This document shows, piece by piece, positions 1 through 6,611 of a DNA stretch of 34,404 nucleotides. The notes below the pieces were generated by a model. The model was given only the letters and a program-made list of their open reading frames with translations, ran no database searches and was not told the DNA's origin. Position 1 is the stretch's first letter; each line of letters starts with the position of its first letter. The stretch comes from Snodgrassella alvi (GTDB taxonomy: Bacteria > Pseudomonadota > Gammaproteobacteria > Burkholderiales > Neisseriaceae): contig NZ_MEIO01000063.1 in the NCBI RefSeq assembly GCF_002777745.1, forward strand, positions 1 to 34,404, read 5' to 3'. A program made the position numbers and the translations under genes.

Positions 1-6
1 AATCAT
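1..6 (-). CDS. 5' end of a truncated early gene
   Basis: Only the start codon and one further codon (Met-Ile) lie inside the window. On the minus strand a good ribosome-binding site (AAGGAGTTAATC) precedes the ATG at 6-4. The same start block, with few changes, precedes the gene at 6599, so this gene may have a related beginning. Nothing can be said about its product. It would be the next gene of the leftward early operon. Confidence 0.45.
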
Positions 7-39
7 GATTAACTCCTTTCAATTTGCATTGTCTGTGAG

Positions 40-69
40 AGATAAAATAAAACCCGCTGGTTAGCGGGT
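40..69 (-). terminator. Intergenic hairpin with T-rich tail
   Basis: On the minus strand ACCCGCT and AGCGGGT form a 7-bp stem around a 4-nt loop, followed by TTTATTTTATC. It sits just after the stop of the 87-aa gene and before the next start. It is one of the repeated hairpin/ribosome-binding-site modules of this genome. Confidence 0.6.
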
Positions 70-81
70 ATTTGAACTAAA

Positions 82-345
82 TTAATTTTGCGGTATTGCT
101 TGTCTTAATTTTTCCAACCTTGCGGCGATCCGCATTTGCTCATCCGCGTGTTGCTCAAAAAATTCAAACGCCTGAGGAGGCAGAACCCCACCCACATCTT
201 CTGCCATTTGTGCAGCTAAATCCTCTTGCCCTTGCAGAAACGCCTCATATTCATCAATCATTTTTAAAGCTGATTCGAACTCCTCATTACTAACAGCTTC
301 TGCAATTAACGATAAGCTTGGCTCATCAAAATATTCTAAAAGCAT
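82..345 (-). CDS. Hypothetical acidic helical protein (87 aa)
   Basis: I do not recognise a family. The 87-residue product is rich in Glu, Ala and Leu, has no membrane segment, and looks all-helical, with a possible coiled coil at the C-terminus (about residues 60-84). A purine-rich site (GAGAGATG) lies just upstream of the ATG. It is the last complete gene of the leftward early operon in the window and is followed by a terminator-like hairpin. Small orphan genes at this end of an early operon commonly act on host functions, but no specific role can be assigned. Confidence 0.65.
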   Translation of the reverse strand: MLLEYFDEPSLSLIAEAVSNEEFESALKMIDEYEAFLQGQEDLAAQMAEDVGGVLPPQAFEFFEQHADEQMRIAARLEKLRQAIPQN

Positions 346-393
346 CTTTGCATCTCTCTATCAATTTTTAAACTCGGGTAGGGTGGCAGGAGG

Positions 394-480
394 TTAGGCA
401 CTCACTGCTATCGTGTATGTGCTAGGATTTCGGTTCCCAAAACAACCCAAGTTTACTATATATTCATATTTAATATTCAA
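394..480 (-). CDS. Possible 28-aa peptide, TTG start
   Basis: A strong GGAGG (minus strand, positions 489-485) is followed four bases later by TTG and an open frame of 28 codons. The GGAGG belongs to a repeated start block (485-520) that precedes true ATG starts at 985 and 7178. Here no normal gene follows. It may be a short peptide, the remnant of a lost gene, or an untranslated RNA. Apart from this the 190-bp gap 346-535 holds no coding region I can support. Confidence 0.2.
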   Translation of the reverse strand: MNIKYEYIVNLGCFGNRNPSTYTIAVSA

Positions 481-484
481 TTTA

Positions 485-520
485 CCTCCATTTGTTATTA
501 AATCCAAAAACTAAAGCCCG
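485..520 (-). repeat. Gene-start repeat block, copy C
   Basis: Minus-strand block GCTTTAGTTTTTG, then TTAATAACAAATGGAGG. Near-identical blocks are at 994-1027 and 7187-7220. It carries the ribosome-binding site. In this copy the upstream hairpin has lost its 3' arm and no full-length gene follows. Confidence 0.6.
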
Positions 521-535
521 CTGATTGTAAGAAAA

Positions 536-985
536 TTATACATTTGAATTATCTACCTTATTTTTAATCAATAGAATCTTCCTTTTAGTATTTGTGCTTA
601 ACCTCTGTTTCTTCTTATAAAAATCCATGTCTTCAATTGAAAGTCTTACTGCCCCTAATAAATCCTCACCTTTTACATAGTAATTATTTCCAAGGTGTTT
701 TTTGGTTACTCTATCTAAAGCGACTTTAAAGTCATTTACTTCCTCACTATTCAGGTCAGTAAAATAACTACAATTCAAAGCTGCGGTCCCATACCACCCC
801 CATGTTTCATCGGCTTGCCACATCAAAGAATCTACATCAACGGGGAAAGTGTCCACATAAGACAACTTATAAATTTCTAAAATATCCCCCGGAGAAATAG
901 ATTCGTCAGACTCTAAACAGTCTTTAAAATTGTCATGTACAATGTCATGACCTCTAATAAGATAACCATATTTTGCCTTAGCCAT
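536..985 (-). CDS. Hypothetical early protein (149 aa)
   Basis: I do not recognise this family. The soluble 149-residue product is acidic and rich in aromatic residues in its first two thirds, then ends in a basic tail (KKKQRLSTNTKRK). The ATG at 985 is chosen over one ten codons upstream because the purine-rich site (GGAATAATACTT) and the repeated start block at 994-1027 sit directly before it. The gene lies in the leftward early operon, between a DUF551-like gene and the 87-aa gene. Confidence 0.6.
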   Translation of the reverse strand: MAKAKYGYLIRGHDIVHDNFKDCLESDESISPGDILEIYKLSYVDTFPVDVDSLMWQADETWGWYGTAALNCSYFTDLNSEEVNDFKVALDRVTKKHLGNNYYVKGEDLLGAVRLSIEDMDFYKKKQRLSTNTKRKILLIKNKVDNSNV

Positions 986-993
986 AAGTATTA

Positions 994-1027
994 TTCCATT
1001 TGTTATCAAACTCAAAAATTAAACCCC
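994..1027 (-). repeat. Gene-start repeat block, copy B
   Basis: Minus-strand copy of the block at 485-520 and 7187-7220, here with GGAAT in place of GGAGG. It precedes the ATG at 985. Confidence 0.6.
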
Positions 1028-1041
1028 GCGGGTTAGCGGGC
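1022..1041 (-). terminator. Intergenic hairpin
   Basis: CCCGC and GCGGG (1025-1029 and 1036-1040) form a short GC stem. On the minus strand it is followed by GTTTAATTTTTG. It lies directly after the stop of the gene at 1046-1297 and upstream of the start block for the gene at 985. Confidence 0.5.
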
Positions 1042-1045
1042 TGGG

Positions 1046-1297
1046 TTATTTAGGCATAGGGATTTCAGATAGTGGGATATAGTGGGTAATCGTAATAGTG
1101 GGTCTATCCTCACGCGCACCACGATCCCACCACTCCCATTCTGCGCTTCCTAGATAATAATAATCTATATCTAACCTTGCCCAATGCTTAGTTCCATATC
1201 TGGTGTGCGTGGTGCCTTCGAGATGGATAAGGCATGGACCGTCTTTTCTAGGTGGTCCATCTTTTTCAAAACTATACCAATTAAGAAAATTATCCAT
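1046..1297 (-). CDS. DUF551-like small protein (83 aa)
   Basis: The C-terminus ITHYIPLSEIPMP resembles the closing motif of the phage/prophage DUF551 family (THWMPLPEPP type). The N-terminus NFLNWYSFEKDGPPRKDGPCLIH matches the 'W...P...g.vl' opening of that family loosely. The product has many Trp and Tyr residues and no membrane segment. A strong AAGGAGGTGAA precedes the ATG. The neighbouring gene at 1310-1543 has the same kind of C-terminus, so the two are probably diverged paralogues. DUF551 has no known function; family assignment is by eye. Confidence 0.6.
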   Translation of the reverse strand: MDNFLNWYSFEKDGPPRKDGPCLIHLEGTTHTRYGTKHWARLDIDYYYLGSAEWEWWDRGAREDRPTITITHYIPLSEIPMPK

Positions 1298-1309
1298 TTC
1301 ACCTCCTTG

Positions 1310-1543
1310 TTAAGGTAATGGCAGCTCATTGATATTAATCCAGTGCGTTATATTTTCATCTGAAATATAAGCAGGCAACCAACCAACTCCATCACAGCCG
1401 TTCCAATAAAATTGCTTCATATCATCATCATAACTTAGGGCGTGAACAGATACTGAGCCATTAGATTTCTTTGTAATTGTAATAATTCCATTATCCCCCT
1501 CGGCGGGAGGTTCTTCATCAGGGTATTTGTGCCAAGCTATCAT
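1310..1543 (-). CDS. DUF551-like small protein (77 aa)
   Basis: The start MIAWHKYPDEEPPAEGD and the end ITHWININELPLP fit the DUF551 pattern (Trp and Pro near the N-terminus, THW...LP at the C-terminus) better than the downstream neighbour does. The ATG overlaps the TGA of the upstream gene (ATGA), so translation is probably coupled. The product is acidic and soluble. Proteins of this family are common in early operons of temperate phages, but their role is not known. Confidence 0.6.
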   Translation of the reverse strand: MIAWHKYPDEEPPAEGDNGIITITKKSNGSVSVHALSYDDDMKQFYWNGCDGVGWLPAYISDENITHWININELPLP

Positions 1544-1734
1544 AGAGTTTCATCACCCCCACATAATTTATCTTTAACCTCTTCAAAAGACTCTTCAACA
1601 TTCATAAACTCTATACGATCATGAGTCAAAAAACGCAGCTGAGTAGATCCAACCTTACCTACTATCTGTATGGAATCAACATTAATTAGAAATTCAGGTC
1701 CATTAATCTCTTTTAGTTTTATAAATTTACTCAT
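1540..1734 (-). CDS. Hypothetical small protein (64 aa)
   Basis: The ATG at 1734 overlaps the end of the upstream gene by 8 bp and has GGAG ten bases before it. A longer in-frame version reaching 1848 would lie entirely inside the upstream gene and is rejected. The 64-residue acidic product (LKEINGPEFLINVDSIQIV) has a short beta-rich pattern resembling small proteins that describe 'a value and its limits', but I cannot name a family. It is tightly coupled to both neighbours. Confidence 0.55.
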   Translation of the reverse strand: MSKFIKLKEINGPEFLINVDSIQIVGKVGSTQLRFLTHDRIEFMNVEESFEEVKDKLCGGDETL

Positions 1735-1990
1735 TATCCACGAGCTCCGGTTGGTTGCCATCAGATGTCCATAACCCTTCGTATTTGTGCTCACGCCAAG
1801 GTAGTAAATAGTAACTACCTCCAATACACAAAATACTATCCACCTCAACTATTTCTGCGGTTTCTCCAGTTGTTACCCTACGCACCTCAAATAAGTCGAC
1901 ACAATCCGAAAGTTCGGCTTCGGACAAATAGTCTCCAGCAGTTATTTTATTATGAACATACTGTTCAAAATTTTTGCGATTGTTGTTCAT
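1727..1990 (-). CDS. Hypothetical small protein (87 aa)
   Basis: The start at 1990 is chosen because the repeated GGAGCTTGAA site lies directly before this ATG; the same site is used by recT. The 87-residue product is acidic and soluble (FEQYVHNKITAGDYLSEAELSDCVDLFEV) with a probable beta-strand middle part. I do not recognise it. The gene overlaps the next one by 8 bp. Confidence 0.6.
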   Translation of the reverse strand: MNNNRKNFEQYVHNKITAGDYLSEAELSDCVDLFEVRRVTTGETAEIVEVDSILCIGGSYYLLPWREHKYEGLWTSDGNQPELVDNE

Positions 1991-2007
1991 TTCAAGCTCC
2001 AAAAATA

Positions 2008-2028
2008 AAACCAGCTAGTTGCTGGTTT
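2008..2028 (-). terminator. Intergenic hairpin, perfect 8-bp stem
   Basis: AAACCAGC and GCTGGTTT pair perfectly around a 5-nt loop. On the minus strand it is followed by TATTTTTGGAGCTTGAA and the ATG at 1990, so the T-tract and ribosome-binding site are fused. It has the same layout as the hairpins before recT and the genes at 5541 and 6301. Confidence 0.6.
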
Positions 2029-2044
2029 ATGTGTTATTGATATT

Positions 2045-2305
2045 TTAATTCTCATCAATTCTAGATATTGAGAACAACGGTTGCCACTCAACTTCAATGT
2101 AAAAAGTAGCAATATCTTTATCATTATGAGTAATGGTTATTTCAATAGGGTAATCATTGTATAAACCGCCATCATGATTATAGTGATAATCCTCAGCCAT
2201 CACTTCCGCAAGGAGCTGCAAGCTATCAGGATTGTTCAAATCATATTCCTTATCTATCTCAACCTTATATTCATTACCATCTATCAAATATTCATAAGTA
2301 GCCAT
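2045..2305 (-). CDS. Hypothetical small protein (86 aa)
   Basis: The acidic 86-residue product (start MATYEYLIDGNEYKVEI) has a predicted beta-rich pattern with many Tyr, Asp and Asn and no membrane segment. GGAAAGG precedes the ATG. It follows the strong terminator-like hairpin at 2321-2343. No function can be assigned; acidic, small early proteins of phages sometimes bind host DNA-binding proteins, which is only a possibility here. Confidence 0.6.
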   Translation of the reverse strand: MATYEYLIDGNEYKVEIDKEYDLNNPDSLQLLAEVMAEDYHYNHDGGLYNDYPIEITITHNDKDIATFYIEVEWQPLFSISRIDEN

Positions 2306-2320
2306 AATAAAACCTTTCCG

Positions 2321-2343
2321 AAAAAAAGCCGCACTAGGCGGCT
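2321..2343 (-). terminator. Strong intrinsic terminator between early genes
   Basis: On the minus strand AGCCGC, a CTAGT loop and GCGGCT are followed by seven T residues. The stem overlaps the last codons and the stop of the HNH-type gene. The CTAGT loop is the same as in the hairpins at 4874-4889, 20750-20768 and 22350-22368. Confidence 0.75.
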
Positions 2344-2843
2344 ATCTTACTTTTATCATCATTTTGTTTAATCATTTGTTCGTAATATTTTATTTGCCGA
2401 TTAATCTCTTTATCAATTTTATGCGCGTCCTTATGGTGCCGATCACAAAGCCAAATGACGTTTTCAGGGAGCCCATAATCGAAGTGATGGGCTTCTGCTC
2501 TTTTTCTGCCACAAATTAAACAAGGTTGTTTTGTAAGCTGCCCTAACTTAATTAAGTTGGAAATAACACCAGTTGCGTACTTTCGTCTTGCATTAGATAT
2601 TCTCCAGTTCTTATCGGCTTTTAAATGTGCCACACGATACGCCTCAGTTTGTGCATAAGCTTTGCGAGCAGCGATACGCTCCGGTCTGTTTGAGCGGTTG
2701 CGGTCATATTGTCGATAATACTCTAAATTGCTTAGCCGATTGGCGCGAACTCTTTCTTTAATGCACTCTTTGCAAACATTTCTATTACTTGCATAAAACT
2801 CATCTTTAGCTTTCAGCTCACTACAAGATTTACATGTAGGCAT
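2334..2843 (-). CDS. HNH-type zinc-binding protein (169 aa)
   Basis: The N-terminus has two CxxC pairs (CKSC and CKEC, first 30 residues), then a basic middle part with YYRQYDRNR, then a C-terminal CLIC, AEAHHFDY and WLCDRHHKDAH. This order is typical of phage HNH-family proteins: cysteine pairs bind zinc and the HH...H residues belong to the nuclease-type fold. A site AGGAGAGGGAT precedes the ATG. The neighbourhood (ssb, yqaJ exonuclease, recT) suggests a role in phage DNA metabolism. Whether it cuts DNA cannot be told from the sequence. Confidence 0.75.
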   Translation of the reverse strand: MPTCKSCSELKAKDEFYASNRNVCKECIKERVRANRLSNLEYYRQYDRNRSNRPERIAARKAYAQTEAYRVAHLKADKNWRISNARRKYATGVISNLIKLGQLTKQPCLICGRKRAEAHHFDYGLPENVIWLCDRHHKDAHKIDKEINRQIKYYEQMIKQNDDKSKIAA

Positions 2844-2852
2844 ATCCCTCTC

Positions 2853-3317
2853 CTAGAATGGAATGGAATCATCAATATCATCTACAGGAGGAGACGCTGG
2901 TTCCCGCTGTGGCTCTTGCCGGCGAGGTGGTGGCGGATTGGAAGCTGTAGGGGCAGCATCATAACTGCCCCCTGAATTAGAGGCGTTTTTGCTGTCGCCC
3001 AGCATCTTCATTTCATTACCAATGATGTCGTAGGCAATACGTTCAATGCCATCTTTTCCAGTGTATTTACGGCTTTGAATGCGACCCTCAATGAATACCT
3101 GACTACCCTTATGCAAATACTGGCCGGCTATTTCCCCCAGTTTTCCAAATAGGGTAATATTGTGCCATTCGGTACGGGTTTGAGGCTGTCCAGCTTTATC
3201 TTTCCATCTTTCTTCTGTAGCAATAGCAAAATTGGTTACTGCTTCGCCGCTGGGCATATATCGAGTTTCAGGATCACGACCCAAACGACCGACTAGGATC
3301 ACTTTATTTACAGACAT
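2853..3317 (-). CDS. ssb: Single-stranded DNA-binding protein
   Basis: The first 110 residues form an OB-fold of the bacterial SSB type: [14 protein letters not shown], then [21 protein letters not shown] and [13 protein letters not shown] disordered Pro/Ser/Gln-rich linker follows, then the acidic tail DDIDDSIPF, which in SSB proteins recruits partner enzymes. AAAAGGATAATCT precedes the ATG. It coats ssDNA made by the YqaJ-type exonuclease during RecT-mediated annealing and during replication. At 154 residues it has the usual phage length. Confidence 0.95.
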   Translation of the reverse strand: MSVNKVILVGRLGRDPETRYMPSGEAVTNFAIATEERWKDKAGQPQTRTEWHNITLFGKLGEIAGQYLHKGSQVFIEGRIQSRKYTGKDGIERIAYDIIGNEMKMLGDSKNASNSGGSYDAAPTASNPPPPRRQEPQREPASPPVDDIDDSIPF

Positions 3318-3328
3318 AGATTATCCTT

Positions 3329-3967
3329 TTAAGCCGCCTGCTCGAGCAGGGAGTTATAATATTCCTGACAAATTTCAACTTTTTCCTTAATCTTCTCAAT
3401 TACCTTTTCATCTCTTTCTATCCTTACAGTAGTAACCCGTTTAAGCAGTGGAATATCCTCGACCGCATCAATCAGCACTTCCGCGCGGTCGTAAGTACTT
3501 AATAAGTTTTCAGGGCAGGGGAATAGCCAAAAATCAATATCGGCTTTATCGCAATCATAAAGCCACATATAACCCTGCATCTGATAAGTATATCCAGCTT
3601 TTTCAGCTTTCTTGTGAGCCTCATCGACAAAACGAGGGTGGGTAAACATATCCCATGAACACTTTGTATCGATAATTAGCCGTTCGCTCGGCACGTAAAT
3701 ATCGCACTCGCCTGTAATCCAGTCATTTTCTAAGCGGGTAGTATTTTTAGAAAATTCCCGCCCGCGCTTCATTCCACTTGCCTTTATAGCCGCCTCCTCA
3801 AGTAAATTACCCTTGACTGTTTCCTTACTGCCATCAAATTTCTTAACACCGTATAAGTTTTCTTTTGCCAAGGTGATCAAGTACGATTTAGCTGTATCGG
3901 AAAGGGGATTGCCTTTAGTCCGGCCATCCCCAATTATCAGTGATATTGCTGAGCATCTTATTTTCAT
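3329..3967 (-). CDS. YqaJ/lambda-Exo-type 5'-3' exonuclease
   Basis: The 212-residue product matches the YqaJ (lambda exonuclease fold) family: GNLLEEAAI (conserved Glu near residue 57), then CDIYVPSERLIIDTKCSW with the Asp...Asp-x-Lys metal-binding pattern, then YTYQMQGYMWL with the conserved Gln. Such enzymes resect duplex ends to give 3' ssDNA, which RecT anneals. The gene starts one base after the recT stop, so the pair is probably co-translated as in other RecT modules. Confidence 0.88.
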   Translation of the reverse strand: MKIRCSAISLIIGDGRTKGNPLSDTAKSYLITLAKENLYGVKKFDGSKETVKGNLLEEAAIKASGMKRGREFSKNTTRLENDWITGECDIYVPSERLIIDTKCSWDMFTHPRFVDEAHKKAEKAGYTYQMQGYMWLYDCDKADIDFWLFPCPENLLSTYDRAEVLIDAVEDIPLLKRVTTVRIERDEKVIEKIKEKVEICQEYYNSLLEQAA

Positions 3968-3968
3968 T

Positions 3969-4853
3969 TCAAAGTCCCTCGATTACTTCCCGTTGTTCGG
4001 GTGTAAATAGATAATCCCCGTTTAATACCGATTCCTTACTTACCTCTCCTGTAGTAATATTTTCTACAAGCGTTTGCATTAACTCGTCATTAACTGGCAT
4101 GGATAAATCCAGAGATGTATTTTGATTGTCTATGTAATCAAACTTATCCTCAGTCACGTCCTTAATGACTGATTGGTCTGATAAAACGGCCTTTTGCAAC
4201 TCAATAGATAAGGGAGCATATTTAGACAACAACAATTTAGTTACTGTTTTCAATGCCATCTGCTCATAATTATCAGCCCATACGCCATAACCCTTTTTAA
4301 ATGATTGGCTGTAGCGTTTAGCATGATTATCAATCTGGCTAGTTGTCATATAAAGCTCGGCAGTAAAACCATTTTTTAACTTGAAATATGCATAAAAACC
4401 GATAGGTTTTGCATTTTCATCAGGTTCAACCGACCAGTCAAACTTAAAGCCGTTAATTAAATCTTTCTCAACTAATTGAGCTTCATAAACCGGCAATGAA
4501 ACAAGACGCTCAAACTGTTCTGAACGCTGGGCTAATTGTATTAATCCTTTGTAACCAAGCTGAAATTGTGCCTCAAAACGTCCTGATTTCTTATTGTGAT
4601 AAGGGACGATATAAGCAAAGCCGAAGCTGTTATTAATTGGCAGATTTAAGGTTGCCGCCATGCACGCCGCATTAAAAATAGATAATTGATCAGCATTCAG
4701 AAGCATTTCATTATTATTTACAATCTGCATGATTGAGGTTGCAAAGCTGGCGGTATTTTTATTAACCAGCTCATGCATTTTTTTCTGAATAGCTGGGCTG
4801 TTTAAAAATGATTTAATGTCTTTGGCTTTTTGGATTGCGTTGGTGTTACTCAT
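3969..4853 (-). CDS. recT: RecT-family single-strand annealing protein
   Basis: The 294-residue product is a clear RecT homologue: LNLPINNSFGFAYIVPY, FQLGYKGLIQLAQRS, and YGVWADNYEQMALKTVTKLLLSKYAPLS are core family blocks. It anneals complementary ssDNA and works with the exonuclease encoded next. The start at 4853 is chosen because GGAGCTTGAAA precedes this ATG; an in-frame TTG two codons upstream overlaps the site. A hairpin at 4874-4889 lies in the leader. The Asp/Glu-rich C-terminal part (after residue 235) is the variable region of the family. Confidence 0.93.
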   Translation of the reverse strand: MSNTNAIQKAKDIKSFLNSPAIQKKMHELVNKNTASFATSIMQIVNNNEMLLNADQLSIFNAACMAATLNLPINNSFGFAYIVPYHNKKSGRFEAQFQLGYKGLIQLAQRSEQFERLVSLPVYEAQLVEKDLINGFKFDWSVEPDENAKPIGFYAYFKLKNGFTAELYMTTSQIDNHAKRYSQSFKKGYGVWADNYEQMALKTVTKLLLSKYAPLSIELQKAVLSDQSVIKDVTEDKFDYIDNQNTSLDLSMPVNDELMQTLVENITTGEVSKESVLNGDYLFTPEQREVIEGL

Positions 4854-4873
4854 TTTCAAGCTCCATTAAAATA

Positions 4874-4889
4874 GCCAGCACTAGGCTGG
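4874..4889 (-). terminator. Intergenic hairpin before recT
   Basis: On the minus strand CCAGC, CTAGT and GCTGG, followed by CTATTTTAATGGAG. From CCAGC to the TTTTA this is identical to the hairpins at 20751-20773 and 22351-22373, which lie on the other strand in the structural genes. Confidence 0.55.
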
Positions 4890-4935
4890 ACATGTTAGTA
4901 TCAGTTTTAGAAGTGGGTAGGTTATAGTCTATTGG

Positions 4936-5541
4936 CTAACCGTCAATATAACCATCATCACTTACGTTAATTGCTTGCCCGTAAGCTCCACCGTAAATCC
5001 TACCTTCATCGCTTACGTTGATTGCTTGCCCGTAAGCTCCATCGTAAATCCTACCTTCATCGCTTACGTTGATTGCTTGCCCGTAAGCTCCATCGTAAAT
5101 CCTACCTTCATCGCTTACGTTGATTGTTTCACCATTAGCTCTACCGTAAATCCTACCTTCATCACTTACGTTGATTTCATCAGCTTTCGTGTTACCCCAT
5201 ATACGCGCATACCCACAAACAATTAATTTGCCGATTACATTTAACCCGCCTTTAGTAAGAACCTTTCCAGTTATTTTTACATCACCCTTAATGATTACCT
5301 TGCCGGGATAAACGAATACAGGTTCATCTGGTAATTCGTCTAATACTAAATCTGGTAATGTAAAATCGAGCTCCCTAAGTATCCAATTAATATCCCAAAA
5401 CTCTTCTAATGCTATGCATTTCTTAATAACATCCCAATAATCAGCATTGCCTTTAGGATAATATCTTTCAAATAGTTCACATCCATCAAAACAAGCACCT
5501 TTTTCGTCCAACTCTTGCAAAGTTATAGTTGTAGTTTCCAT
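4936..5541 (-). CDS. Tandem-repeat, probable beta-solenoid protein
   Basis: The 201-residue product has an acidic, Trp-containing N-terminal domain (about residues 1-85), a beta-rich block with regular hydrophobic spacing (KVIIKGDVKITGKV, then GLNVIGKLIV) and then five copies of a 17-residue unit of the type EGRIYDGAYGQAINVSD. The periodicity suits a beta-helix, as in bactofilins (polymer-forming cytoskeletal proteins), though no specific family is certain. The start at 5541 follows GGAGATATTT. Two repeats are identical in DNA, so copy number may change by recombination. It lies between the DUF5710-protein gene and recT. Confidence 0.7.
   Translation of the reverse strand: METTTITLQELDEKGACFDGCELFERYYPKGNADYWDVIKKCIALEEFWDINWILRELDFTLPDLVLDELPDEPVFVYPGKVIIKGDVKITGKVLTKGGLNVIGKLIVCGYARIWGNTKADEINVSDEGRIYGRANGETINVSDEGRIYDGAYGQAINVSDEGRIYDGAYGQAINVSDEGRIYGGAYGQAINVSDDGYIDG
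4961..5215 (-). repeat. Five 51-bp tandem repeats in the solenoid gene
   Basis: Unit starts are at 4961, 5012, 5063, 5114 and 5165. Copies 5012-5062 and 5063-5113 are identical; 4961 differs at few bases; 5114 and 5165 have diverged more. The unit is a multiple of three and encodes 17 residues. Confidence 0.9.
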
Positions 5542-5560
5542 AAATATCTCCAAAATAAAG

Positions 5561-5579
5561 AGCCAGCATTTAGCTGGCT
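5561..5579 (-). terminator. Intergenic hairpin
   Basis: AGCCAGC and GCTGGCT form a perfect 7-bp stem around five bases. On the minus strand it continues CTTTATTTTGGAG and then the ATG at 5541. It belongs to the hairpin/T-tract/ribosome-binding-site module. Confidence 0.6.
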
Positions 5580-5623
5580 ATATCAATAGTTACAATAATA
5601 TTCAGTATTAAATTACTACCCAA

Positions 5624-6301
5624 TCATTCATCACAGGCATACTGTTTTAAATCCTCATGCATTTCTACGCCCTCGGGTAAATACCATTTTTTTACATCTT
5701 TATCCCATCTGGCTCCATGCTGTTTTGCTGTCCATCTTTCAGTGTAGGGGACATTTAAGTATGTTCTAGCTGCCCGCTGGCTCATTATTTTTGCTTTTTG
5801 GGCTTCTTCCTTTTTCTTTTCACGTTCCGCAGCTTTAGCATTAACTTTTGAAAAATCAGGAGGATCAGCGTATAACGCCCTAGCCAAAAACTTGGCCGTT
5901 TTAGTGAATTGATAATCCCTATCCCATCTAGTGTTAGCTTCTTCAATCAACCCGCCCGAGAGTAACTGTTCACGTTCATCCTGTTTAAAATCCCCGTAAT
6001 CCCGAAGCGCATCGAAAATACTAGTGTTCGATAATTGCTGCGGGTTTTTAATGTCTTTCAACTCGCGTGTTAAAAAGTCGGCAAATTTATCTAAGGTTTT
6101 AGAGTCAATAGGGTCAAAGTTATAATCTTTGTCTATAACGCTTGAGTCTTGGAATTCTTTGTAAAATTCCCGTAATTTAAGTCGAGCCTGTTTTTTTGGT
6201 GTGTAACTGATAAATTTTTCATGCTCGGCCTGCTTTTTAGCCAAGCTTTCAGCACTCAGGCGAGGTGCGTCACGCCTGAACTGTTGTATAGCTGTGCTCA
6301 T
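5624..6301 (-). CDS. DUF5710 C-terminal domain protein (225 aa)
   Basis: The last 45 residues (YLNVPYTERWTAKQHGARWD, KKWYLPEGV) match the DUF5710 module, a short domain found at the ends of plasmid and phage primases and DNA-processing enzymes. The rest is charged and helical, with a Lys/Glu-rich stretch (about residues 155-175) that may form a coiled coil. No catalytic motif of a primase or nuclease is visible. GGAGTTGAATA precedes the ATG. The position upstream of recT suggests an accessory role in DNA metabolism; this is inference. Confidence 0.75.
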   Translation of the reverse strand: MSTAIQQFRRDAPRLSAESLAKKQAEHEKFISYTPKKQARLKLREFYKEFQDSSVIDKDYNFDPIDSKTLDKFADFLTRELKDIKNPQQLSNTSIFDALRDYGDFKQDEREQLLSGGLIEEANTRWDRDYQFTKTAKFLARALYADPPDFSKVNAKAAEREKKKEEAQKAKIMSQRAARTYLNVPYTERWTAKQHGARWDKDVKKWYLPEGVEMHEDLKQYACDE

Positions 6302-6322
6302 TATTCAACTCCAATAAAAAGA

Positions 6323-6339
6323 GCCAGCTATTAGCTGGC
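6323..6339 (-). terminator. Intergenic hairpin
   Basis: GCCAGC and GCTGGC pair around TATTA. On the minus strand the continuation is TCTTTTTATTGGAGTTG and the ATG at 6301. A second possible hairpin without a T-tract (AAATGCA/TGCATTT) lies just upstream on the message, at 6359-6381. Confidence 0.55.
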
Positions 6340-6392
6340 GTTGTCTACTCATCCACGCAAATGCACTCATCGAATGCATTTGAATTGATAAG

Positions 6393-6599
6393 TTATCCGG
6401 AAATTGTTACTTCTAAAGTATGCCAGCTTTCACTGTCGCACGAATCCCAGTCGTTCTTGTACTCTCCCATTTTGTACGGGCTATTATCTTCAGCTTTAAT
6501 AACTACCCCTTTATGCGTAGAAAAGAACAGAACAATAAAATCTTGATTCTTACTCCATCGGGCGACTGGGAAACTATAACCTATACTTATTGCAATCAT
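6393..6599 (-). CDS. Hypothetical small protein (68 aa)
   Basis: The product (start MIAISIGYSFPVARW) has a hydrophobic stretch IVLFFSTHKGVVI and an acidic C-terminal half with SCDSESWHTLEV. It has no clear signal peptide or membrane helix and belongs to no family I know. AAGGAGTTAATC precedes the ATG, and the same start block is at the left edge of the window. It follows the two-helix membrane protein gene with 12 bases between. Confidence 0.55.
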   Translation of the reverse strand: MIAISIGYSFPVARWSKNQDFIVLFFSTHKGVVIKAEDNSPYKMGEYKNDWDSCDSESWHTLEVTISG

Positions 6600-6611
6600 G
6601 ATTAACTCCTT

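Noticed and set aside
2334-2843. Homing endonuclease in an intron
   Set aside because: Both neighbours are intact with normal spacing and there is no intron-like split gene, so it is treated as an ordinary HNH-type phage gene.
4961-5215. CRISPR array
   Set aside because: Direct repeats without spacers, in coding frame; no cas genes.
4975-5226. Plus-strand ORF of 83 aa with repeats
   Set aside because: It is the antisense image of the 51-bp repeats of the solenoid gene. No ribosome-binding site, and the minus-strand gene has good context.
6361-6605. Two plus-strand ORFs opposite the 68-aa gene
   Set aside because: No ribosome-binding sites and opposed to the operon direction. The minus-strand gene has AAGGAG before its ATG.
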